In this document: piece after piece, positions 21,843 through 30,122 of the stretch
Position numbering within the stretch: the first letter of the stretch is position 1
Layout of the letters: each line of letters starts with the position of its first letter
DNA from: Mycolicibacterium elephantis DSM 44368
GTDB taxonomy: Bacteria > Actinomycetota > Actinomycetes > Mycobacteriales > Mycobacteriaceae
Direction of reading: 5' to 3'
Assembly: GCF_004014805.1 (NCBI RefSeq)
Contig: NZ_ATDN01000019.1
Coordinates: forward strand, 1 to 64,000
DNA length: 64,000 nucleotides
Program-made: the position numbers and the translations under genes
The notes under the pieces: generated by a model
Databases searched by the model: none
Seen by the model: the letters and a program-made list of their open reading frames with translations, nothing else
Told to the model about the DNA's origin: nothing

Positions 21843-22979
21843 GTGACGACGAACCTGCGCGAGTACCGGCTGGTATTCGTCGGTCCCGCCGAGGGGCAGA
21901 CCGCGGTGGGCGACTACGCCCAGGACTTCGTCACCGCCGTCAAGCCGCACTTCGGGGACGTCGCCGAAGTGCGCACCCGGGGTCCCGGCGGGGACCGCGT
22001 GCGCGACATCCTGGCCTACCGACGGGCCGTCGCCGCGCTGGTCGCCGAGGCGCCCGACCGGGTGCTCGTGCACGGCGAGCTGGCCGCGGGCGGGGCCGCG
22101 CCGTTCTGGGCCATCGCCGGGCTGTCCGGCGTCCCGGTGACCGCTACCATCCACGACCCGCCGCAAGGGGTGTGGTGGCCCGCGGCGACCAAGTTCATGT
22201 TCGCACCCAAGCTGAGCCGCAAGCTGGTCTTCCACGGCGTGCACTATCCGCTGCGGCCGCTGTCGACCAAGGTGGAAGGCATGGTCAACGGGCGGCGGAT
22301 GCTGTTCGCGCTCACCGAGACCGGCCGTCGCTCGATCGAACAGCGCTATCCGCACACCACCGCGGTATACGTGCCGCACATCGTGCGGGACCGCCCGGTC
22401 ATCCGGCCCGTGCAGGAGCGCCCCAGGGCCGTCGGGTTCTTCGGCCACGTGTACCGCGGCAAGGGCTTCGAGCAGATCGCGCGCATCCGCGAGCTGCTGG
22501 CCGACGACATCGCCATCCGGGTGGCCGGGCGCGGCACCGAATCGCTGCCGCGCATCGACGGCATCGAGATTCTCGGCGCGGTCGACGGGCCGGCCGAGGA
22601 CGCCTTCTTCGACTCGGTACAGGCGATCGTGGTGCCGTACGGCAAGCGCCATTGGTACGACGAGACCTATCCGGCGTCCGGTGTCGTGGCCCACGCCACC
22701 GCCTACCGAACACCGGTGGTGTGCACCGGGTACGGTTCGCTGGCCGAGCTGGACGAGAAGACCGGGGCCGTCGTCGTGCGGACACCCGGCACCGAGCAGG
22801 AAGCCGTCGCCGCCGGGCTGGCCGAAGCGATCGAGGCGTTGCTGGGCGATACCGGGCGGCTGACGGAGCTGGGCGAGTACGCGGAGAAGACGCGCCAGGC
22901 CCGCTCGGGAGCCGCCACCGCGCAGGCGTATGCGGCCGCCTGGGCGCAACTGCTGGACCGACACCACAAGGGGCACTGA
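21843..22979 (+). CDS. GT4-family glycosyltransferase
   Basis: A 378-residue GT-B enzyme. The N-half (REYRLVFVGPAEGQTAVGDY) contains the acceptor-binding loop GDYAQDF; the C-half begins RAVGFFGHVYRGKGFEQIAR; the donor site is DETYPASGVVAHATAYRTPV, which replaces the usual E-x7-E with E-x7-A/H variation. GTG start after CGAGG. It runs directly into the flippase gene. Likely one of the repeat-unit transferases. Confidence 0.8.
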   Translation: MTTNLREYRLVFVGPAEGQTAVGDYAQDFVTAVKPHFGDVAEVRTRGPGGDRVRDILAYRRAVAALVAEAPDRVLVHGELAAGGAAPFWAIAGLSGVPVTATIHDPPQGVWWPAATKFMFAPKLSRKLVFHGVHYPLRPLSTKVEGMVNGRRMLFALTETGRRSIEQRYPHTTAVYVPHIVRDRPVIRPVQERPRAVGFFGHVYRGKGFEQIARIRELLADDIAIRVAGRGTESLPRIDGIEILGAVDGPAEDAFFDSVQAIVVPYGKRHWYDETYPASGVVAHATAYRTPVVCTGYGSLAELDEKTGAVVVRTPGTEQEAVAAGLAEAIEALLGDTGRLTELGEYAEKTRQARSGAATAQAYAAAWAQLLDRHHKGH

Positions 22980-23022
22980 GCTGTCTACCCCCAAAGCCGC
23001 ACCCCGCCGATCCGCCAAGACG

Positions 23023-24210
23023 GTGGTGTCGATGCTGTACGTCTACGGTGGCCGCGGCACCGGCCTGGTGTGGACGGTGGCCCTGATCCATCAACTCGGA
23101 ATCAGCGATTACGGGCTGTACAGCCTGGGCTTCGCGCTCATGTCGGTGCTCGGCCAGACCCTGAGCAATCCCTACGTGGTGCGCGCGGTGCGCGAACCGG
23201 AGGAGGACTTCGTCCGCGAGCGCGCGGGCCGCTACCTGCTCGGCCTCGCGCTGATGGTGCTAGGCCAGGTCTTCCTGCCGCTGAACTACGTCGCCTGGTT
23301 CGGCATCACCGTGTCCGGTGGCGAGCTGATCGTCGGTGCGTACAAAGCGCGCGCGATGCGCCAGGGCGACCCGCACGTGACGTCGAGAATCGACACCAGC
23401 AGGCAGGTCGGCAGCGTGGTGGCCGGTTGCGCCTACCTGTTCGGCGCGTCGTTGGTGGGTCTGCATCCGACGCTGCTGGGTGCGAGCATCGCGTACTGCG
23501 TGCCCTACGTGGTGATCGCGGTGCTGGCGGTGGGCACGGCGCGTGGTCACCGACCCCAGCTGCCGGGTCCGCCGCGGACCATTCTGGTGCTCGCCGGTGA
23601 AATGCTCGGCACGTCAGCCTTTCTCGCCGGCGACGTGCTGCTGCTCGGCTGGCTCACCGATACCACGGTCGTCGGCTACTACAACCTGACGTGGGTGGTC
23701 GCGTCCGCGATCTGCTACGTGGGTCAGGCGTTCGGCACCACTTATGCGCAGTCGCTGCGGGACAGTGGCGGAGACCTGTCGACCGGCCCGCCGCTGAAGT
23801 ACACCGTGGCGATCGGTGCGGGTGGCGGGCTGCTGGTGCTGATCGCCGGAATCGTTCTGCTTTTCTCGCCCGCGCCGAACCAACTGGCCGTCGCGATGAT
23901 CATCATGTCGGCGTACTGCGCGTTCCGCACGGTGATCATGGTCTTCCAGTTCGTGCTCTATGCCCAACGTCGCGACGTGGTTCGGATGACGGCGGTGATC
24001 GGTCTGGTGCCGGTCAAGTTCGGGCTGTTGGCGGTGCTGGCGCCCCTCGGGGCGGTCGGCGCGGCGATCACGACCTCGGTCAGCGACTCGGTGCTGCTGG
24101 TCATCTTCGTGGTGGCGATCTATGGAAAGGGACGGCATGGCAGGCGGCCGGCCAAAGACGAAAGTGACGTTTCTGCTGTCGAAAGACCCGGTGACGGAGC
24201 GGGCGGGTGA
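23023..24210 (+). CDS. Wzx-like oligosaccharide flippase
   Basis: A polytopic membrane protein with about 11 hydrophobic segments, of the MATE/polysaccharide-transporter superfamily, expected to flip the lipid-linked repeat unit to the outside. The N-terminus reads VVSMLYVYGGRGTGLVWTVA, a pattern seen in Wzx proteins; later segments include GEMLGTSAFLAGDVLLLGWL and GYYNLTWVVASAICYVGQAF. The tail is a charged cytoplasmic peptide. The start is uncertain: the frame opens at 22930 inside the preceding gene, and GTG at 23023 or ATG at 23032 is more likely. The last 74 bases overlap the next gene. Confidence 0.82.
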   Translation: MVSMLYVYGGRGTGLVWTVALIHQLGISDYGLYSLGFALMSVLGQTLSNPYVVRAVREPEEDFVRERAGRYLLGLALMVLGQVFLPLNYVAWFGITVSGGELIVGAYKARAMRQGDPHVTSRIDTSRQVGSVVAGCAYLFGASLVGLHPTLLGASIAYCVPYVVIAVLAVGTARGHRPQLPGPPRTILVLAGEMLGTSAFLAGDVLLLGWLTDTTVVGYYNLTWVVASAICYVGQAFGTTYAQSLRDSGGDLSTGPPLKYTVAIGAGGGLLVLIAGIVLLFSPAPNQLAVAMIIMSAYCAFRTVIMVFQFVLYAQRRDVVRMTAVIGLVPVKFGLLAVLAPLGAVGAAITTSVSDSVLLVIFVVAIYGKGRHGRRPAKDESDVSAVERPGDGAGG

Positions 24211-25285
24211 CGTCGAGCTGGGACAGTTGCTCATGCAGCTGGCCTCCGACGAGTTCGAGGTGTCCGGGCTGTGCCTCTCCGCGCAGGCGGGCAGGGCCAC
24301 ACTGCCCGGCGGCGTTCCGCTGATCCGGCTGCCGAAGCCGAAGATCCGACCGGCTCGGCTGCTGGCCGATTCGATTCGTAAGCGACGCAGCCTGGTTCAC
24401 GTGCGGTTCGACACCGACGACCTGGTCGCCGCTGTCGACGCGTGCGACGCCGACGTTTTCGTGGCGGAACACAGCTACATGGCCGAATCCTTCCTGCGCA
24501 GCGCCAAATTCGGGCGTGCCCGCCTGGTCGTCAACACCAACATCTCCGAGGCGCTGGTATGGCGGGCCAGCCGCGGCCTGCTGGGCCGCATCGAGGCGCC
24601 GAGGCTGCGCCGCGACGAGATCCGCATCGCCAGGGCCGCCGACGCGGTCGGCACCTACGACGCGCCGGAAGCCGAGTTCTACCGCGCCAACGGGGTTTCC
24701 GGCGCGCGTTGGCTCGACGTGTCCCTGCCGCCGGCGCGGCAGGTCGACGTGGCGAGTACGCCACGCCGGCTGGTCTTCATGGGTTTGCGTGACTGGCCGC
24801 CGAACCAGGAGGCGTTTCTGCACGCGCTGGCGTTGTGGCCACGGATCGCCGCGGGGATCCCGGGTGCCGAGCTCTGCGTCATCGGCAAGAAGAAGCCGGG
24901 CGCGCCCGATCCGGTTTACCCCGACGGCGTGCGCGACCTGGGCTTCGTCGAGGACCTTGCCGAGTTCCTGGGCACCTGCCGCGCCCTGGTGGCTCCCATC
25001 AAGACGGGCGGGGGCGTGCGGGTGAAGATACTCGACGCGATCAGGATGGGCCTGCCGGTGGTGGGCACCACCGCCGCGATCGGCGACCTGGGCGCCATGT
25101 ACGGACTCCAAACCCATGACGACGACGACGGTTTCGTCGCACAGTGCCGACGCTACCTTCTGGACCAGCCCGCCGCCGTGGCCGACGGCGACCGGCTCTA
25201 CGACGTCAACCGGCAACGCTGGGAACAGCGCCGGCCGCACCGCGCGGTCGCGGCCCTGCTGCGTGCCGAGACCGTCGCGGCCTGA
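24137..25285 (+). CDS. GT4-family glycosyltransferase
   Basis: A 382-residue GT-B enzyme beginning MAGGRPKTKVTFLLSKDPVT. Its donor-site motif PIKTGGGVRVKILDAIRMGL, followed by PVVGTTAAIGDLG, is that of a GT4 subgroup; RLVFMGLRDWPPNQEAFLHA starts the C-terminal half. ATG at 24137 follows AAAGGGA; an ATG 15 bases earlier is possible. The start lies inside the flippase gene (74-base overlap), so translation is probably coupled. It converges with the secreted glycosidase gene, 7 bases away. Confidence 0.83.
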   Translation: MAGGRPKTKVTFLLSKDPVTERAGDVELGQLLMQLASDEFEVSGLCLSAQAGRATLPGGVPLIRLPKPKIRPARLLADSIRKRRSLVHVRFDTDDLVAAVDACDADVFVAEHSYMAESFLRSAKFGRARLVVNTNISEALVWRASRGLLGRIEAPRLRRDEIRIARAADAVGTYDAPEAEFYRANGVSGARWLDVSLPPARQVDVASTPRRLVFMGLRDWPPNQEAFLHALALWPRIAAGIPGAELCVIGKKKPGAPDPVYPDGVRDLGFVEDLAEFLGTCRALVAPIKTGGGVRVKILDAIRMGLPVVGTTAAIGDLGAMYGLQTHDDDDGFVAQCRRYLLDQPAAVADGDRLYDVNRQRWEQRRPHRAVAALLRAETVAA

Positions 25286-25292
25286 ACCGCAC

Positions 25293-26822
25293 TCAGGTGA
25301 ACGTCACCTTGACACCGATCCACGGTGTCCAGGTGATGTAGCCGTGTTCGAAATCCATTCGGGCGCTGCCGTTGTCGGTGTACTTGTCGCTGACGGCAAG
25401 CCCGAGCTCGGGCACCCAGGCCTGCGCCATCAAGCCGTCGAGCCAGCGCGCCCCGGTGGCCTGCGACCACCACATCCGCACACCGTTGTCGAAACTCTGC
25501 GTGCCGTTCTCGAACGGTGAGGTGGGGACCAGCCTTCTGGACACCGCGATCTGGGCGATCGGGTTCGGCGAGGCGATGAACGAGTTCTGTTTCGGTGTCT
25601 CGAACAACGTGCTGACCGTGCGGATCTGGGCCCACACCTTGGGCGTCAGCGGAAACACCGGGCTGAGCACCTCGCCCCATTCCGGGTTGGTCTGGCCGGC
25701 GAACCGGGTGTATGCCCACGACTTGCCCGGGGCGAACAGCATGATCTGCTGGGCGAGTTTGGGGGTCCAGTTGGTGCGGTACACGCCGAACGTGTCCTGG
25801 ACATTGGCGCTGCCGGTCTGCCGATCGCGGGTGGTGTAGATCAGCAGCGGCCCGGCGTAGGGCAGTTCCTGCCAGGTCGTGAGGATGTCCTTGACGAACG
25901 CGGCCTGCTCGGACTCGCTGACCTTCGACGTCGGCTGGCCGTACTCGGTGCCCCAGATCTTCTTGCCGCTGTCGCCGTTGGCGACCATCACCTGCCGCAT
26001 CGCGATCAATTGGTTCACCGGCGAATTCGCCACCGGAACACCCTCGGAGAACTTCAACGAATAGTGGTAGGGGTGAAACGACACCGCGTCGAAGAAGTTC
26101 TTCGCGCCCGCGTCATACATCTCCTCCAGGAACCGGACCGGGTTGATCGTCAAGCTGCCGAAATCCACGACGGCCCCGAGCACGCCGCCGATGACGGTCG
26201 CCGAGGGGTCGACCGCCTTGATCCTGGGATAGGCCGCCTTGAGCAGGTCGGTGTAGCCCGCGGGGTCCGGGGCCGGCGTGTAGAAGGTCACCGCGTTCGG
26301 TTCGTTCCAGATCTCGTAGGCCGAGATCTTTCCGGCGTAGCGCTCGGCGACCTTGGCAACGAAGTCGCCGTAAACCTCGGGGGAGGCGGGCCTTCCGCTG
26401 AGCGGGTGCCCGCCGGGCCCGACCGCCCACGCCGGGGTGGAGTTGATGAAGCCCATCACCGGAATGTCCTTGGCGACCGCGGCGTCGACGACCTTGTCGA
26501 CATTGCGCCAATCGAGCCTGCCCTGAACCGGTTCCACGCCCGCCCAGGGGATCATCAGCCGAACCGTCTTCGCTTTGGTCAGCGCCCACTTGGTGGCGGC
26601 CTGAGCGAGGTCCGCCTGCGACATCCCGTACGAGTCGGCGTCGGCGAAACCGATGGTCGTCGGCAGCGGGTTGATGGACGCGGCCTGCGCCACGACGACG
26701 CGCCTCGGTTCACGCGGCGCTTGCAGCACGGCCAGGACGGCGACGCAACACAGCGCGCTGGCGATCGCGATCGCGACCGTGACGAAGGTGCGGGGCTTGC
26801 GGTAGCGCGGCGCGCGTCGCAC
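25293..26822 (-). CDS. Secreted glycoside hydrolase with LGFP-type repeats
   Basis: A 509-residue exported protein. Residues 1-45 form a basic N-terminus and signal/anchor. Residues 55-400 are a TIM-barrel hydrolase of the GH5/GH39-like clan: acid/base Glu174 in AYEIWNEPNAVTF and nucleophile Glu293 in KIWGTEYGQPTSK, with FHPYHYSL and VMGFINSTPAWAVG typical of polysaccharide-cleaving PslG-like enzymes. Residues 434-505 match one and a half LGFP repeats (FENGTQSFDNGVRMWWS and LGLAVSDKYTDNGSARMDFE), which in mycolate-containing bacteria bind proteins to the cell wall. GTG start. Its place between glycosyltransferase and polymerase genes suggests it trims the locus's own polymer. Confidence 0.82.
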   Translation of the reverse strand: MRRAPRYRKPRTFVTVAIAIASALCCVAVLAVLQAPREPRRVVVAQAASINPLPTTIGFADADSYGMSQADLAQAATKWALTKAKTVRLMIPWAGVEPVQGRLDWRNVDKVVDAAVAKDIPVMGFINSTPAWAVGPGGHPLSGRPASPEVYGDFVAKVAERYAGKISAYEIWNEPNAVTFYTPAPDPAGYTDLLKAAYPRIKAVDPSATVIGGVLGAVVDFGSLTINPVRFLEEMYDAGAKNFFDAVSFHPYHYSLKFSEGVPVANSPVNQLIAMRQVMVANGDSGKKIWGTEYGQPTSKVSESEQAAFVKDILTTWQELPYAGPLLIYTTRDRQTGSANVQDTFGVYRTNWTPKLAQQIMLFAPGKSWAYTRFAGQTNPEWGEVLSPVFPLTPKVWAQIRTVSTLFETPKQNSFIASPNPIAQIAVSRRLVPTSPFENGTQSFDNGVRMWWSQATGARWLDGLMAQAWVPELGLAVSDKYTDNGSARMDFEHGYITWTPWIGVKVTFT

Positions 26823-26975
26823 GAGTGGCTCTCCAGATCTGGTCGCGATCCCGGCGGATTCGATCTTGATATGCCGTCAGTCTCCGGCACAGCCGTCGGA
26901 ATCGCAGGTATGTCGTAAACGGGCGTGTCGCACCGGCTGTCGCGGAGACTCGCAGAAGTTCGCGACTGCGCAGAT

Positions 26976-28427
26976 TCAGCGAAGTTTGGTGAGTTCGCCG
27001 CCGGGAGCGGCCAATTCGTGTGACGGGGACACACCGCTGCGCGGCCCGTGGCGGGTCTGGTCGACGTAGACCAAGAACGCCAACAGGATCGAGAAGGTCA
27101 GCGTCATCTGCGGCATGTCGACAACCGACTGCTGCAGGTTGGCCGACACCACCGCGATACCGACGAACACACCGCCATAGACGGCGTGGGGCAGCGACGG
27201 CGAGCGCAGCGCGCGGTAGGCCACCACGCAGCCGATGACCAGGACGGCGACGAAGGCCAACCCGGTGATGATCCCGCCGCGGTAGATCGTCAACAGCGGC
27301 GCGTTGGAGACGTAGTTGAGGGACTGGGCCAGCTGGCCGCTGCGGAATTCGGGCCGGTCCCACCCGAGTCCGAACAGCCAGTGACCCGACATGCGATGCG
27401 GGAACTCGGCGATGGAGTCCGCGCGGGCCTCCCGACCGGTGTCCTCGTCGGCGAACGTGGAGAGGATGCGGTCGCGGATCATCGGGGTCAGCAGGGCGGC
27501 CGCGGCGCCGACGCCGATCAGCCCGATCGCGATCTGGCGATCGCGGGCGCGCATGCTGTGGAAGAGCAGCACCAGCAGCAGTCCGACCGCGACGGAGAAG
27601 ATCATGCTGCGGCTCAGCGTGAGTAACAGCGCGACCACGATGACGGTCGACATCACGGCCCGGCGCCAGCCGGTGAACAGGACGAGGCAGATGATCAACG
27701 CGGTCGCCAGGGCCAGCCCGGCGCTGTTGGGCAGCACCCAGGTTCCGCCGAGCCGAAGCGTCTTGCCGATCGTGCCACCCTCGTTGGAGTAGACGTACAG
27801 CGCGGTCTGTTGGCGCAGCTCGGCGCCGACGCCATAGCCGAAGATCTGCAGCGGTTTCAGCAGGCGCTGCTGCTGGTCCACCGTCGCCATGAGAATCCCC
27901 ACGAACGCGTTGACGGACGCGGCGTAGACGAATATCCGGCCGAACCGGGCGAGGTTCTCACGTGACAGTCTCAGCAACGCTATTGCGAAGGCTGTGGCGA
28001 TGCCCCACTTTGCATACAGCAACACCGCCGGAAGGGTGACCCCGGTGCCGACAACCGATATTGCCGACACCACCAGCAACGTCAATATGGCGATTTCGAG
28101 GGTGCTGAGTCGAGTTCGCTGGGACGGATGAATTATGGCCGCGAGCACCGCTCCGGCTGCGAACAGCAGGTATAGCGGAATATGTACGCCGGGGAAGTAT
28201 CCGAACGGTAATCCGCCGATCACCGCCGCGGTGCCCCAGAATAGCCACAGCGGATGACGCAAGCCGATGTAAACCCCGATGATCAGGCCAAGAAGGCCGA
28301 TCACCGCGTATGTGACGAGCGTGCCGTGCCCGAAGGCCACCCACGCCACAAGGGGGCAGACTCCGATCGCCGCAAGGGCTAGCATGGATTTGCCGATCAG
28401 GTCCTGGCGGGGCATCACGGAGACCAT
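26976..28427 (-). CDS. Wzy/O-antigen-ligase-like membrane polymerase
   Basis: A 483-residue protein with about 12 hydrophobic helices and one large extracytoplasmic loop carrying IAEFPHRMSGHWLFGLGWDR, the layout of Wzy polymerases and WaaL ligases. The Arg and His in this loop (RMSGHWLFGLGW) match the usual functional positions. The C-terminal tail is short and cytoplasmic. It is transcribed with the glycosidase gene and away from the Wzz gene. It probably polymerises the repeat unit flipped by the Wzx protein; ligase activity cannot be excluded. Confidence 0.8.
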   Translation of the reverse strand: MVSVMPRQDLIGKSMLALAAIGVCPLVAWVAFGHGTLVTYAVIGLLGLIIGVYIGLRHPLWLFWGTAAVIGGLPFGYFPGVHIPLYLLFAAGAVLAAIIHPSQRTRLSTLEIAILTLLVVSAISVVGTGVTLPAVLLYAKWGIATAFAIALLRLSRENLARFGRIFVYAASVNAFVGILMATVDQQQRLLKPLQIFGYGVGAELRQQTALYVYSNEGGTIGKTLRLGGTWVLPNSAGLALATALIICLVLFTGWRRAVMSTVIVVALLLTLSRSMIFSVAVGLLLVLLFHSMRARDRQIAIGLIGVGAAAALLTPMIRDRILSTFADEDTGREARADSIAEFPHRMSGHWLFGLGWDRPEFRSGQLAQSLNYVSNAPLLTIYRGGIITGLAFVAVLVIGCVVAYRALRSPSLPHAVYGGVFVGIAVVSANLQQSVVDMPQMTLTFSILLAFLVYVDQTRHGPRSGVSPSHELAAPGGELTKLR

Positions 28428-28553
28428 GGTGACAGCTTCGCCGGCTGGATACCAGCCAGCCCCCTCAGGTGCAACGGCGCGGACGATGCGAGCTACCGCT
28501 ACTCTGGGCTTGTTTGAACTTTTGTTTGCGGCGCGCTTTTGAAAGGGTCCATC

Positions 28554-30122
28554 TTGGAAATCATGGAATACCTGCGCATTTTCCGCAGGTACTGGTGGCT
28601 GATCGTGGCCCTGACCATCGTCGGAGCCGCCGGCGGCTACGCGACCACACTTTTACTGACACCCGAATATCAATCGACCGCGCGCCTGTTCGTAGCAACG
28701 CAAAATGGAACTTCGGTCACCGAGGCGTACCAGAACAACCTGTTCTCCCAGGAACGTGTCTACTCGTACGCCGACCTGGCCTCCAGCGAACAAGTTGCCG
28801 CACGCGCGGTGGACCAGTTGAAGGCGCCGATCTCGGCCGAGGAGTTGCGCGCGAAGGTCACCGCGCTGCCCGGCGAGAAGACCGTGCTGCTCGACGTGAG
28901 CGTCACCGACTCCGACCCCACCCAGGCGCAGACCTATACCAACGCGGTGGCTGACCAACTGGTCGGCCTGGTCAGCGAGCTGGAGACGTCGCGCCGGGGC
29001 GGAAGCCCCGCCGCGGGCCTGGTCGTGGTCGACGAGGCCAGCTACCCGACGGCGCCGACGGGCCTCGGGGTGCTCACCATGATCGCGCTGGGCGCGTTCA
29101 TCGGCCTCGTGGTCGGCATCGTCGTCGCGGTGCTGGCGGGCATCATCGACAAACGGTTGCGCGGCCGTGATTCGGTCGAGGGAGCCGTCGGCACCCATCT
29201 GCTTGGCTCGCTGCCATCGGAGCCGACGCGGGCCACGACCACCGTCGTCGATCTCGACGGCAACGGGCTCTACGCCGAGCGGGTGCGCGAACTGCGCACC
29301 AACCTGCGGTTCGCCGTGCCGCCCGGTAGCGGCGTCCCGCCGCGCCGTATCGCGGTGACCAGCCCGTCCACCGCCGACGGTCGGACCACGGTCGCCATCG
29401 ACCTGGCCGCCGCGCTGGCCGAGTCGGGCCGTGCGGTCATCGTCGTCGACGGTGACCTGCGCGGCGCGGACCTGGCCGACCGGCTGGGCCTGGACGATCA
29501 GCGGCGCGCCCGCGCCATGAACCGCGGGGTGAGCACAGTGATCGCCGGGGAGCACGCGCTGCCCGAGGCGGTGATCGGCGAAATCCCGGTGGGCGCGCAC
29601 GCCATCGCGCTGCTGCCCGCCGGCCCCAAGGCGTCGCGGCCCGGCGAGATGTGGGCCAACGACCGCGCCGCCGCGATGTTCGAGGAGCTCGCCCGCAACT
29701 TCGACTACATCGTCGTCGACACGCCGCCGTTGGAGCGCTGCGCCGACGGCGCCAACATCGGCGCGCTGTGTGACGGCGCGGTGCTGCTGGCGCGCATCGG
29801 GTCCACCACCGGCTCGGCACTGCGCCGCGCGATCCAGGCGCTCGAGACCGCCAACGTCGCGCTGATCGGCACCGTGGCGACGTTCGAGCGCGTCGGGGGC
29901 CGCCTCCGACGCCAGCACGACAGGCAGGTCCAGCGCGACGCCCAAGGTTCGGCGCAGGCCCGCTCGGCCGGACGTGACCGCGGGGCGGGTGCGCGCTCCG
30001 CGGACACCGACACCGTGGCGACCCAGAAGGGTCAGCTCGTCGGGTCCGGTGACTCGCGACGCGCCAACGGCGACGCCGCGATCAACGCAGGCGGCCGGTC
30101 TCGGCACGGAGGCAGCGGCTAG
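28554..30122 (+). CDS. Wzz-domain protein fused to a degenerate BY-kinase
   Basis: A 522-residue chain-length regulator and tyrosine-autokinase homologue (CapAB/Wzc type). A Wzz domain with transmembrane helices at about residues 11-30 and 168-194 flanks an external loop; the cytoplasmic half has a P-loop fold. Walker A reads TSPSTADGRTTVAIDLA: the usual GKT is GRT (Arg277), and the P-G-x-G part is lost. Walker A' (VIVVDGDLRG) and Walker B (YIVVDTPPL) are kept. The 70-residue C-terminal tail is Arg/Gly/Ser-rich and has no Tyr. Kinase activity is therefore doubtful. TTG at 28554 follows GAAAGGG. It opens a seven-gene overlapping operon. Confidence 0.85.
   Translation: MEIMEYLRIFRRYWWLIVALTIVGAAGGYATTLLLTPEYQSTARLFVATQNGTSVTEAYQNNLFSQERVYSYADLASSEQVAARAVDQLKAPISAEELRAKVTALPGEKTVLLDVSVTDSDPTQAQTYTNAVADQLVGLVSELETSRRGGSPAAGLVVVDEASYPTAPTGLGVLTMIALGAFIGLVVGIVVAVLAGIIDKRLRGRDSVEGAVGTHLLGSLPSEPTRATTTVVDLDGNGLYAERVRELRTNLRFAVPPGSGVPPRRIAVTSPSTADGRTTVAIDLAAALAESGRAVIVVDGDLRGADLADRLGLDDQRRARAMNRGVSTVIAGEHALPEAVIGEIPVGAHAIALLPAGPKASRPGEMWANDRAAAMFEELARNFDYIVVDTPPLERCADGANIGALCDGAVLLARIGSTTGSALRRAIQALETANVALIGTVATFERVGGRLRRQHDRQVQRDAQGSAQARSAGRDRGAGARSADTDTVATQKGQLVGSGDSRRANGDAAINAGGRSRHGGSG

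Noticed and set aside
18491..25285. Glycopeptidolipid or LOS locus
   Set aside because: No non-ribosomal peptide synthetase, polyketide synthase or MmpL gene is present; flippase, polymerase and Wzz genes point to a polysaccharide.
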